Below are positions 1 through 6,828 of a stretch of 7,022 nt of DNA, in pieces. Within the stretch, counting starts at the first letter, position 1. Each line of letters begins with the position of its first letter. The DNA lies in the NCBI GenBank assembly GCA_002321335.1, contig DCMG01000090.1:1-7022 (forward strand), written 5' to 3'. Source of the stretch: Bacteroidales bacterium UBA1628. Lineage in GTDB: Bacteria; Bacteroidota; Bacteroidia; Bacteroidales; UBA932. Under the pieces are notes generated by a model. It saw only the letters and a program-made list of their open reading frames with translations, ran no database searches and had not been told where the DNA came from. Position numbers and translations under genes: made by a program.

Positions 1-52
1 CATTTTTGTTCAGTGGCATATTTCTTAAATATTAAGCAAAACAACTTTCGCA

Positions 53-70
53 AGCAGACAATTGCCTGCT
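53..70 (-). terminator. Weak hairpin downstream of sbcC, possible terminator
   Basis: Twenty-eight bases after the sbcC stop codon the minus-strand transcript can form a hairpin: AGCAGG pairs with UCUGCU (one G-U wobble) around a CAAUUG loop. The sequence that follows on that strand is only moderately T-rich (GTTGTTTTG) and has no clean U-tract. It is well placed to end the sbcDC transcript, but it is short and could be chance. Confidence 0.25.
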
Positions 71-97
71 GTAGAATATTTATCAAACACAACCAGA

Positions 98-3000
98 TCA
101 GGAAACCACTGTCACGGTGCTCGTGGCGGTGCGCTCGTTCTGGTTGACTTCTATCCGGACGGGAATCTTCTCCTGAAGTTCCTCGATGTGGCTGATTATG
201 CCGACCTGTCTGCCGGACTTGGTGCGGAGGGTCTTCAACGTGTTCACGGCATTCTGAAGAGGCTCACCTGAAAGGGTTCCGAAGCCTTCATCAATGAACA
301 AGGTTCCGACGGCCAGGCCGTCACCTATGTCGGACAAGGCCAAGGCCAAAGAAAGGGACACCAGGAAACTCTCTCCACCGGAAATCGTGCTTGCCGGACG
401 GGAGACGTAGCCTTGATAGGCATCCTCGACCTCGATGACGAACGTTCCCGGCACGACTTTCAGGACATACCTGTCGGTCAGGTCGTTCATGTAGCGGTTC
501 GCCGCCTTCACTAGGCTGTCAAGGACGTAACTCTGGGCGATCTTCCTGAAATTCTTGCCGTTACTGTCACCAATCAGATCGTTCAGGCGGGTCCACATCA
601 GGAACTCATTCCTTAGATTGTCGGCAATCTCTTTCAGTCTGCCGACCTTCCCACGGTTCTCCTCATCCTGCCTTAGTGTCTCGGTCAAAAGAGCCACCTC
701 ACTGGCCGCATCAGACATGGCCTTGTCATTCATTTTGTACAAGGCATCCAAGCGCTCAATCGTGTCCTCATCCGTAAGCGATGGCTTATTCAACTGATGC
801 TCAGACTCATTACGCTGATCCGTGGCCAATGCTACCTTAGCGGCGGCCAACTCATCCGCAGCCTTCCTGTGCCTACGTTCCATCTCAGCAATAGCTGTCT
901 CTGAATATTCAGAAAGAGCCTTCAGCGCCGCCCTGTCATATTCAGAATGCTCCTCTAAAAACGCCTCAACCTTGGCTGACTCAGTTTTGGCGTTTTCCTC
1001 GGCAAGAGCAAGTTTGTGCCTTTCCAGAATCAATGCGCTCTTGACAGACTCCGCCTCCTTTGACAGTTCCGGAATATTCACGGTCTCACCCCTCGTCAGT
1101 TCTTTCCACGACGGCATCATCTCCTCTATGGCCTCCACAGTTCCCTGCACGAAGCCAATCCGCGTCCTCAACTCATCAATCTTCTTGCCCAGACTCTCCG
1201 AAAGATCAACCCTCTTCCGGTGCGCGCGGACTGTCTCAGCAAGATCTTTTATGAATATCCGAGTGTCTTCACTCCAGTTTTCACTCCAAGGAGAGCCTGC
1301 AAGAATATCCCGGATCGCCTGCTCAGCCACCAACACAGCCTTGTTCCTGTCAGACACCAACGCCTCGACTCTTTCGACCTCGGATTTCTTGGTCTGGACA
1401 TCGCTTTCCGCCTTGACACGCGCGGCAACCGCCTTATCCACAGCATCTCTTGCTGCTGTACTTGACTTCCGGGCATCAGCGGCTTCCTTTTCAAGGCTGG
1501 CGCAAACCTTCTCTTTTTCAACAAGTTCAGACAGACGCAAAGATATTTCCTGACTCATCGTCTCAAGCACCAGCTTGGTGTCGTCATCAACAGTCGTCAG
1601 ACCGCATTTCTCCGCAGCCATATTCACGGATTCAGTCATACGGTCCACCTCACGGTCATTCTCGAAGGCGGATTTCCGTTTCCGCAACTGCTCTGACTCC
1701 GCCCCAATCTCAGCCACAAGGCGGTCGTAACATTCCTTGTCATTATGGTAAATTATCCTGGCCTCCTCACACGCACTCTCCATAGGAGCGAGACGTTTCC
1801 GCAAATCTAAATCTGTCGGCAACGCTGACTCAATCTCCCGCATGCAGACAGGACAGATGTCCCCGACCTGAAGGTTGTTACGGATGGCCTTGACGGTGTC
1901 CTCAACCGTCATGCTTAACTTTCTATAGACTTCGTCAGCCAGCTCAGATTTAATGCGGGAAGCATCAACGGCCTTGGCTAGAGAGTCTCGTTCAGCGATC
2001 TTGCCTTCAAGCCTCTTCTCTTTCTCAGCGATGTCTTGCGCTTCTGTCTTGCGCCTCGCTATCAGCTTTTCTAAGAGCGAAAATCTGTCCTGAGCCAGTT
2101 TGACATTCACCGACTTTTCTTTCAGGTCGCCTATCTCTTTACGGACAGCAGCAGCGTTCGACTCGGCCAAAGCCTCCTCCGCCTTCCTCTGAGCGTCCTC
2201 TGCAAGCATCCTTTCCTTCCCTGCCCCAGACTCCAGAGACTTGGCCTTTTCCAATGCCGGAAGCCACACCCCCGTCAAATCCCCTCTCAGATGAGAAAGC
2301 CCGTCTTCTGATTCACGAATATATTCACGTCCGCTTTCGATGACTCCTATGTGCCCCGCGATGGTCTGTTCCTTCTCAAGGACAGGCAGCAAAGGAGCAT
2401 CCTTTTCCAGCTCAGCTTCAACAGAGGCTTTATCCTCGGCAAGCCTCTTCTCCTCGTCACTAAGGAAAGCCAAACCGCCCTTTACCGACCGGTATTTCTC
2501 TGACAGTCCGGAAAGCCTTGTCCTTGCCTCCAGAGCCGCCTCCTCTTCCCGCTTCTGGTTTTTCATATTCCCTCGAACCGCCTCAGTAGCCCTGAACGAG
2601 ACCGCAAGGTTTTCCTCGGCAAGATATTCATCAGTCCTTGTCACCGCCTCTTTCTCAGAGACAGTCTTGGAGTCTGATTCAATCGTAGCCTTCAATTTGG
2701 TGTCCTGGTTCAGCCAATCCCTTTTCTTGCCACACTCGTCCCTCGCTGAGCGAGCGGATTCCGCCTCTATCCTTTTCGATTCTTTCTCTTTAAGTTTCAG
2801 TTCCTTATCTTCCTCGGAAAGAATCTTGACATCATTGATTTTCTCCTCCGCGTCAGTATAAGCTTTTTCCTTACGCCTGGTTATCTCAAAGATCTTCGCC
2901 CCGATTTTTGTGTAGATGTCCACACCGGTGATCTTCTCCAGAATATCGGCCTTCTCGTTGTCCTTGCTGTTCAGGAATCTGGTAAACTCTCCCTGAGCCA

Positions 3001-3502
3001 GCATCGTGGTCCGGCAGAACTGGTTGAAACTCAAGCCGACAGCCGAAGCCACCTCCGCGCTAACTTCCTTACTTCCAACATAAAGAGCCCCCGAATCCAA
3101 ATTTTTGAGAACCCAGTCATCCTTCTTCTTTTGTATCCTCCCGTTAGCTTTCCCTCTGGCGCGGGCCACCGACCATTCGGCCTCATAATCAACCCCATTG
3201 GTTCCTTCGAACTCAAGTTTGACAAAACCGCTTCCGGCTCCTTGCCTAAGAAGTCTGGCTGGACTGTCAACCCTGACATCATCCCCATGGTCAGCGGAGC
3301 TGCCTTCCATCTGCGTGCCTGCCAACCTTGGTGTGTCTCCGTACAATGCCAGACAGATCGCGTCCAGAATCGTGCTCTTCCCCGCCCCGGTCTTTCCCGT
3401 GATGAGGAACACATCGCAGTCAGACAATGGTTTGCTGTCAAAATCAATCACAGCGTCCTCGATGGACGCGATGTTGTGAATCGTAAGTTTACGTATTTTC
3501 AT
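98..3502 (-). CDS. sbcC: SbcC, Rad50-like ATPase subunit of the SbcCD nuclease
   Basis: This 1134-residue protein is the SMC/Rad50-type ATPase partner of SbcD. In the family the cytoplasmic complex opens DNA hairpins and trims double-strand ends and protein-blocked ends in an ATP-dependent way. Visible in order: N-terminal ABC half with Walker A GKTGAGKST (residues 36-44) and Q-loop LAQGEF (Q170); a long Glu/Lys/Ala-rich coiled coil from about 200 to 980, broken by the zinc hook CPVC (C550 and C553) that dimerises two molecules; then the C-terminal ABC half with signature STISGGE (1038-1044), Walker B LFIDE (D1071, E1072) and H-loop His1105 in ISHIEEL. All key residues are present and both ends look complete. 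The ATG start gives MKIRKLTIHNI, the usual family N-terminus. It lies 13 bp after the sbcD stop, so the two are probably co-transcribed. Somewhat longer than the E. coli protein, as is common for a variable coiled coil. Confidence 0.97.
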   Translation of the reverse strand: MKIRKLTIHNIASIEDAVIDFDSKPLSDCDVFLITGKTGAGKSTILDAICLALYGDTPRLAGTQMEGSSADHGDDVRVDSPARLLRQGAGSGFVKLEFEGTNGVDYEAEWSVARARGKANGRIQKKKDDWVLKNLDSGALYVGSKEVSAEVASAVGLSFNQFCRTTMLAQGEFTRFLNSKDNEKADILEKITGVDIYTKIGAKIFEITRRKEKAYTDAEEKINDVKILSEEDKELKLKEKESKRIEAESARSARDECGKKRDWLNQDTKLKATIESDSKTVSEKEAVTRTDEYLAEENLAVSFRATEAVRGNMKNQKREEEAALEARTRLSGLSEKYRSVKGGLAFLSDEEKRLAEDKASVEAELEKDAPLLPVLEKEQTIAGHIGVIESGREYIRESEDGLSHLRGDLTGVWLPALEKAKSLESGAGKERMLAEDAQRKAEEALAESNAAAVRKEIGDLKEKSVNVKLAQDRFSLLEKLIARRKTEAQDIAEKEKRLEGKIAERDSLAKAVDASRIKSELADEVYRKLSMTVEDTVKAIRNNLQVGDICPVCMREIESALPTDLDLRKRLAPMESACEEARIIYHNDKECYDRLVAEIGAESEQLRKRKSAFENDREVDRMTESVNMAAEKCGLTTVDDDTKLVLETMSQEISLRLSELVEKEKVCASLEKEAADARKSSTAARDAVDKAVAARVKAESDVQTKKSEVERVEALVSDRNKAVLVAEQAIRDILAGSPWSENWSEDTRIFIKDLAETVRAHRKRVDLSESLGKKIDELRTRIGFVQGTVEAIEEMMPSWKELTRGETVNIPELSKEAESVKSALILERHKLALAEENAKTESAKVEAFLEEHSEYDRAALKALSEYSETAIAEMERRHRKAADELAAAKVALATDQRNESEHQLNKPSLTDEDTIERLDALYKMNDKAMSDAASEVALLTETLRQDEENRGKVGRLKEIADNLRNEFLMWTRLNDLIGDSNGKNFRKIAQSYVLDSLVKAANRYMNDLTDRYVLKVVPGTFVIEVEDAYQGYVSRPASTISGGESFLVSLSLALALSDIGDGLAVGTLFIDEGFGTLSGEPLQNAVNTLKTLRTKSGRQVGIISHIEELQEKIPVRIEVNQNERTATSTVTVVS

Positions 3503-3515
3503 AAGTCAGTCTAAA

Positions 3516-4697
3516 TTAGTTACTTCTGTCATCCTTAACTTCTTTCTCTGCCTCGCAGAACAGGGCTGCAAGGTCATCCGTGAACGTTACGCCCATGTCC
3601 TCAGCGTACAGACGCGCGACCTCAAGCGGTTCCATGGCCCGGAACTCCGACACGGAAAGGGCTCTCCGGTCAGACTTTCCAGTGGTGGAGCGACGCGCGT
3701 TTATCGTGCAGAAAAGTCCCTGGCCACCACTCAGAATATTCCTAGCCTCGACCACCGCGTCAGGAGGAAGGCTGTCCTCTACCTCAACATTCAGCCTGAT
3801 GTAGGCCGGATTATCCTTCGGAAAATCTTTCAGCAGTTCCTTCACCTTATCCCACCTGTCGAAGCCGGACACGGGAATATTCACCAACGGATGCGGATTG
3901 CCCACAGGCACCTCCCGCACCTGCGGAGTCTCTCCGTGCGACCCGACTTCCACCACCGAGACACTATGCTGGTAAGCCTCGTCGAAACTTACCGGCAACG
4001 GTGTGCCGCAGTAGCGCACCCTTCCCCGGGAACCCGCGATGGTCTGCGGCTTATGAATATGTCCGAGCGCGATGTAGTCATACCCTTCGCCAAACTCCTC
4101 CAATCCGACAGAATCGATACCTCCCACAGATAATTCCCGAATATCCTTTAATTCCCGAATATCCTCGTGTCCCGTGAAGTTGCTTCCGTCCACGGTCGTG
4201 TGGGCGGAGATGACGACCGGAAGGCTGCCCGTGTTCCTTTCCGCCACCTTGTCCAACAGACTCTGGCAGAACCCTTCCGGGACACTCCTCTCGTTCACAT
4301 ACGGGATGGCGATGACAAAGCCTTTTCCAGACACCTCAACGATCAGTTTATCAAGATCATTCTTATCCACGGAACCTATCATATTCACTTTCTGGGTCTC
4401 CCATAATATTCGTGAGACCTCATGCTTCGATGCGCTGTCGTGATTGCCCGCAGTGATGACGATCTCCATCTCCGGGCATGCATCGTGCATCCTCATCACC
4501 GCCTCCGTGAACATCTTCTGCACAGCCGCTGACGGCTGTCCCGTGTGGTAAACATCCCCGCTGACCACCAATGCGTCAGGTTTCTCTGTCTTGACAATCT
4601 CCTCGATCTGACTGAGCATTGACTTCTGCTCCCGACTCCTGTCGTACCCATACAGAATATGTCCCAAATGCCAGTCACTAGTGTGTATAATCCTCAT
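3516..4697 (-). CDS. sbcD: SbcD, Mre11-like nuclease subunit of SbcCD
   Basis: This 393-residue protein is the metallophosphoesterase nuclease of the SbcCD complex. By family it is a Mn-dependent 3'-5' exonuclease and hairpin endonuclease gated by SbcC ATP hydrolysis. The Mre11 motifs are all present: DWHLG (D8, H10), SGDVYH (D48), GNHD (N85, H86, D87), SAHTT (H166) and GHIH (H213, H215). The C-terminal part (about 270-393) matches the SbcD accessory region and would contact SbcC. I place the start at the ATG giving MRIIHTSDWH; an in-frame TTG two codons upstream (4703) adds only two residues and has no better support. There is no Shine-Dalgarno site, only AT-rich leader, as usual in Bacteroidota. 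It is the first gene of the sbcDC operon. Residues 178-189 hold a doubled DIREL segment encoded by an 18-bp tandem repeat, placed between the His166 motif and the GHIH motif. Confidence 0.96.
   Translation of the reverse strand: MRIIHTSDWHLGHILYGYDRSREQKSMLSQIEEIVKTEKPDALVVSGDVYHTGQPSAAVQKMFTEAVMRMHDACPEMEIVITAGNHDSASKHEVSRILWETQKVNMIGSVDKNDLDKLIVEVSGKGFVIAIPYVNERSVPEGFCQSLLDKVAERNTGSLPVVISAHTTVDGSNFTGHEDIRELKDIRELSVGGIDSVGLEEFGEGYDYIALGHIHKPQTIAGSRGRVRYCGTPLPVSFDEAYQHSVSVVEVGSHGETPQVREVPVGNPHPLVNIPVSGFDRWDKVKELLKDFPKDNPAYIRLNVEVEDSLPPDAVVEARNILSGGQGLFCTINARRSTTGKSDRRALSVSEFRAMEPLEVARLYAEDMGVTFTDDLAALFCEAEKEVKDDRSN
4131..4166 (-). repeat. 18-bp in-frame tandem duplication inside sbcD
   Basis: Two adjacent 18-bp units, 4131-4148 and 4149-4166, differ at one base. 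On the coding strand they encode E-DIREL followed by K-DIREL (residues 178-189 of SbcD); the one base change turns Glu into Lys. The reading frame is kept. Each unit contains one GAATAT hexamer. This looks like a recent slippage or duplication event in a loop of the nuclease domain. Confidence 0.9.
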
Positions 4698-4778
4698 AAG
4701 CAAGTTATTGAATAATCATTAAACAAAACCGAGCCAAACGCTCTTCTCAATATACGTCCATTCTCTGGTTTTCGCAAC

Positions 4779-4809
4779 CAAAATATTCACATATTTCTTG
4801 CCCCCCAAA
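4779..4809 (-). promoter_or_regulatory. Candidate promoter of sbcDC
   Basis: On the minus strand TTTG (4809-4806) is followed after 19-20 bases by ATATTTTG (4786-4779). This resembles the Bacteroidota primary-sigma pattern TTTG-N19-21-TAnnTTTG, but the second box is imperfect: it reads TATTTTG with one base fewer than the consensus. Transcription would start near 4772 and leave a leader of about 75 bases before the sbcD ATG. The spacer begins with a run of G residues. Called by eye from the consensus. Confidence 0.35.
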
Positions 4810-4869
4810 GCCAGATCTCCCGAAAATGCGCTTCGAGAACCAGATAGACACCAGCCGGCGGGCATCAAT

Positions 4870-5436
4870 TTATCTGACACTAATGAAGGTGAGCAGAATC
4901 ATTGGTAGGTAGTCTTTCAGGCTGGACTTGAGGGCTTTGCGAACGGAGCGGATGTTGTTGTCAACCTTGTCTTCGGAGATGTTCAGCAATTCCGCTATCT
5001 CCTTGTACTTCAACCCTTCCACATTGCTGAGCAGGAACGAACGGCACTTCTCCTCCGGCAATCCGTCCAGGCATTTCTGGAATATGGCGATGATCTCGTC
5101 CGTGAACACATCAGACAGGTCATTCTCTTCGACCAACCGGTAATAGACCGGATTCTCCTCCCTGCCGAACGATAGGTCATTCAACTCATTCCGGAACGCT
5201 GAAGACTTCATCCTGTCCAGGCAGGCGTTCCGCACAGACCTGAACATATAACCTACAGCATTGTCAAAGGCCACTCTGTCACGGGACATCCACAGACGGA
5301 CAAAGCAGTCTGCCACAATGTCTTTAGCAGTCTCCGAATCCTTCAGGAAATAACAGGCGAACTCCTCGAAGATCTTCTGGTTACTCTTGTAAAGGTCTTC
5401 GAACAGGGTCATCGTCTGTCTGTCCACGGTCTGCAT
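4870..5436 (-). CDS. ECF-family RNA polymerase sigma factor (FecI-like)
   Basis: This 188-residue protein has the two-domain layout of a group IV (extracytoplasmic function) sigma factor. Region 2, which binds core polymerase and the -10 element, spans about residues 15-80, with the typical stretch SETAKDIVADCFVRLW (34-49). Region 4, which reads the -35 element, spans about 120-173: the family-typical LPEEKCRSFLLS, then the helix-turn-helix YKEIAELLNISEDKVDNNI (144-162). The short C-terminal tail DYLPMILLTFI is hydrophobic, a common ending in Bacteroidota ECF sigmas. It faces the fecR-like gene across 303 bp and is probably the factor that FecR holds inactive; its likely target is the receptor operon to the right. 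The start is uncertain: ATG at 5436 gives the full length, but an in-frame ATG at 5412 (Met9, MTLFEDLYKSN) fits family N-termini well and leaves a normal leader after the promoter at 5444-5474. Confidence 0.92.
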   Translation of the reverse strand: MQTVDRQTMTLFEDLYKSNQKIFEEFACYFLKDSETAKDIVADCFVRLWMSRDRVAFDNAVGYMFRSVRNACLDRMKSSAFRNELNDLSFGREENPVYYRLVEENDLSDVFTDEIIAIFQKCLDGLPEEKCRSFLLSNVEGLKYKEIAELLNISEDKVDNNIRSVRKALKSSLKDYLPMILLTFISVR

Positions 5437-5443
5437 ACGGACA

Positions 5444-5474
5444 CAAACTTACACAAAAATCAGCGATTATCAGA
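5444..5474 (-). promoter_or_regulatory. Candidate promoter of the ECF sigma gene
   Basis: On the minus strand TCTG (5474-5471; consensus TTTG) is followed after 19 bases by TAAGTTTG (5451-5444), a perfect match to the Bacteroidota -7 box TAnnTTTG. The predicted transcription start lies within a few bases of the first sigma ATG (5436). So either the mRNA is nearly leaderless or translation begins at Met9 (5412). Confidence 0.5.
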
Positions 5475-5610
5475 AGATGTTCCGCTTTTTGTTTAAATAA
5501 AGAACATTTCAAAGAAATCAAAACAGCCTCTAAGCCTTGGCAGAAAAAGCAGGTCACTTTCAGATGAAATGCGGCGGAATATTCATAATAATCCAGAAAA
5601 AACGGTCGAA

Positions 5611-5624
5611 CAGGAATATTCCTG
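5611..5624. repeat. 14-bp perfect palindrome CAGGAATATTCCTG
   Basis: The sequence equals its own reverse complement over 14 bases; the next flanking bases (A on both sides) break the symmetry. It is the longest copy of the GAATATTC family in the window and the only one of this length in non-coding DNA. Position between two divergent genes would suit an operator for a dimeric regulator, but membership in a dispersed family weakens that reading. Confidence 0.85.
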
Positions 5625-5640
5625 AAAAAACTCAATATAT

Positions 5641-5673
5641 TTTACGGAAACGCCCGGCTCAATCGTAATATTG
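5641..5673 (+). promoter_or_regulatory. Weak candidate promoter of the fecR-like gene
   Basis: TTTA (5641-5644) is followed after 21 bases by TAATATTG (5666-5673), which matches TAnnTTTG at all but one fixed position. It would give a leader of about 60 bases before the ATG at 5740. Both boxes have one mismatch and the region is AT-rich, so a chance match is quite possible. An ECF-sigma-dependent promoter could sit here instead and would not be recognised by this consensus. Confidence 0.2.
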
Positions 5674-5739
5674 TCAGAGGTCGGAATGAATAAGCCCGAT
5701 ACAGACCACATAGGAATAACGCAAAATTGAGTCAGAAAT

Positions 5740-6720
5740 ATGATAAAAATCGATGACACATTGCTTTACAGGTTCGTCGCAAGGGAGACGGACGAGCAGG
5801 AGAACGCCGCTGTCAACAAATGGGCGGAGAACAAGGATAACTATGATCATCTGAGCAAGATCTACAAGGTGTATATGCTCTCGCGCTTTGCCCTGAACAG
5901 CAAGACAGCAGAAAGCATCCGCGAGGAAAGAGCCGTCAAGGAGCGCCAGGAAATGAGAAGGAGAATATTCCTGCGCACTGTTGGCGGAGTGGCCGCCGCG
6001 GTGCTGCTTGGCGTGTTCTTCCTGTCCGGAGGCTACCTTATGAAAAGGCACGATGACAGGATGATCGCCAAGGCCGAGAACATCGTCTCCGTACCTGCCG
6101 GGAACAAGATGGAAATCACACTGTCTGACGGAACAAAAGTGTTGCTTAGTCCCTGCTCCGAACTCCGTTATCCTGTGATATTCAAAGGCAAGGAGAGGAA
6201 AGTCAGCCTTTCCGGAAAGGCTTATTTCAGTGTCACGCACGATGAGAGACAGCCGTTTGTCGTGAGCACGTTCGCCTCCGATGTGGTCGTGTTGGGTACC
6301 AAGTTCAACGTCAAGGCCGACGAAGAAAGACAGGCATTCAGCGTTGCACTGGTAGAAGGGTCTGTCAAGGTTTGCGGCCACGGGGAAAACTCCAAGGAAA
6401 CGCTGATGCGTCCCGGTGAGACGGTTGTGCTGAAAGATGGAACGCTCGCCTTCAGCGAGACCAACGTGACCTCGGAGACTTGCTGGACACAAGGCATTCT
6501 GAACCTCAACGGAATGGACTTCGAGGAGCTTATGAGGGAAATGGAGAAAGTCTATGATGTCAGGATCAGGCTGGAGTGCGGGAATATTCCTGTCCTGCGC
6601 TACAGCACCGGTGAGCTGAGGGTCAGCGACGGCATCGACACCGCCCTGCGGCACCTTCAGAACTTCGCTGACTTCACATACACCAAGGACTACAAGACAG
6701 GAGTCATCACTATCAGGTAA
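5740..6720 (+). CDS. FecR-family anti-sigma factor with DUF4974 C-terminal domain
   Basis: This 326-residue single-pass inner-membrane protein is the likely transducer between the outer-membrane receptor and the ECF sigma factor. In the family the cytoplasmic N-terminus binds the sigma factor and the periplasmic part receives the signal from the receptor STN domain. Visible: cytoplasmic segment (1-80) with NKWAENKDNYDHL; positive residues RRR (73-75) before a membrane segment at about 82-102 (GGVAAAVLLGVFFLSGGYLM), giving N-in orientation; FecR domain at about 113-212, with ITLSDGTKVLLS, SLSGKAYFSV, QPFVV, VLGTKFNVKA and ALVEGSVKV; and a DUF4974-type C-terminal domain (about 253-326) with LNGMDFEELMREMEKVYDV. 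Full length for the Bacteroidota family. It is divergent from its presumed sigma gene and 108 bp upstream of the receptor gene. It has four cysteines in the periplasmic part (139, 212, 248, 280). Start ATG is preceded by AT-rich DNA without a Shine-Dalgarno site. Confidence 0.95.
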   Translation: MIKIDDTLLYRFVARETDEQENAAVNKWAENKDNYDHLSKIYKVYMLSRFALNSKTAESIREERAVKERQEMRRRIFLRTVGGVAAAVLLGVFFLSGGYLMKRHDDRMIAKAENIVSVPAGNKMEITLSDGTKVLLSPCSELRYPVIFKGKERKVSLSGKAYFSVTHDERQPFVVSTFASDVVVLGTKFNVKADEERQAFSVALVEGSVKVCGHGENSKETLMRPGETVVLKDGTLAFSETNVTSETCWTQGILNLNGMDFEELMREMEKVYDVRIRLECGNIPVLRYSTGELRVSDGIDTALRHLQNFADFTYTKDYKTGVITIR

Positions 6721-6828
6721 TTTACCTTCAGACAATTAAGGGATCAAGCAACGGACGGTCAGGCACTGCCCATTCTGTTTTCAACCGCTTATATTAAAAC
6801 ATTTTAACCCATCAAAATATTCTATTTT

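Larger units (their letters stand above)
5437..5739. other. Divergent intergenic region between the sigma and fecR genes
   Basis: This 303-bp AT-rich region holds no convincing gene. An 84-codon minus-strand frame (5635-5381) runs into the sigma gene in another phase but resembles no known protein. What it does hold: a good minus-strand promoter match next to the sigma gene (5444-5474), two GAATATTC copies (5577-5584 and 5614-5621, centres 37 bp apart), the second inside a 14-bp perfect palindrome, and a weak plus-strand promoter match before fecR. A 14-codon plus-strand frame (5686-5730, MNKPDTDHIGITQN) ends 9 bp before fecR and has no independent support. Regulation of both genes must act here or be read through from outside. 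Confidence 0.7.
903..6589. repeat. Dispersed palindrome family GAATATTC (eight copies)
   Basis: Perfect GAATATTC copies lie at 903-910, 1072-1079, 3734-3741, 3875-3882, 5577-5584, 5614-5621, 5963-5970 and 6582-6589. Chance expectation at equal base use is about 0.1 in 7 kb. The core AATATT occurs 14 times (about 1.7 expected), and the half-site GAATAT about 18 times on each strand. Longer forms are CTGAATATTCAG (901-912), GGAATATTCC (6581-6590) and the 14-bp palindrome at 5611-5624. Copies occur in sbcC, sbcD, fecR and intergenic DNA. Confidence 0.85.

Noticed and set aside
1..3. ATG on the minus strand at the window edge, preceded by AT-rich DNA 94 bp after the sbcC stop
   Set aside because: Only one codon is inside the window, so a gene cannot be supported.
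822..1553. 243-codon plus-strand frame opposite sbcC
   Set aside because: Its Ser/Ala-rich, low-complexity protein is what the reverse complement of a Glu/Lys/Ala-rich coiled coil yields; several similar shadows lie along sbcC.
4131..4166. CRISPR-like or integration repeat
   Set aside because: The two 18-bp units are directly adjacent without spacers and in frame within sbcD, so a coding duplication explains them.
4811..4880. Imperfect hairpins after the sigma stop codon (for example CAGATA/TATCTG at 4842-4876) as a terminator
   Set aside because: Stems are short or bulged, the loop is long, and no T-run follows on the minus strand.
5381..5635. 84-codon minus-strand frame in the sigma/fecR gap
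   Set aside because: It overlaps the sigma gene start in another phase, resembles nothing known, and spans the promoter and palindromes; no independent support.
5686..5730. 14-codon frame just before fecR (possible leader peptide)
   Set aside because: Too short to judge, no run of regulatory codons and no attenuator hairpin seen.
5674..6735. 353-codon open frame on the minus strand opposite the fecR-like gene
   Set aside because: It is the antisense shadow of a gene with clear FecR and DUF4974 motifs; its protein has no recognisable family and unusual composition.
6721..6828. Promoter or terminator in the gap between fecR and the receptor gene
   Set aside because: No convincing stem-loop with T-run and no acceptable TTTG/TAnnTTTG pair; an ECF-type promoter may exist but cannot be recognised by eye.
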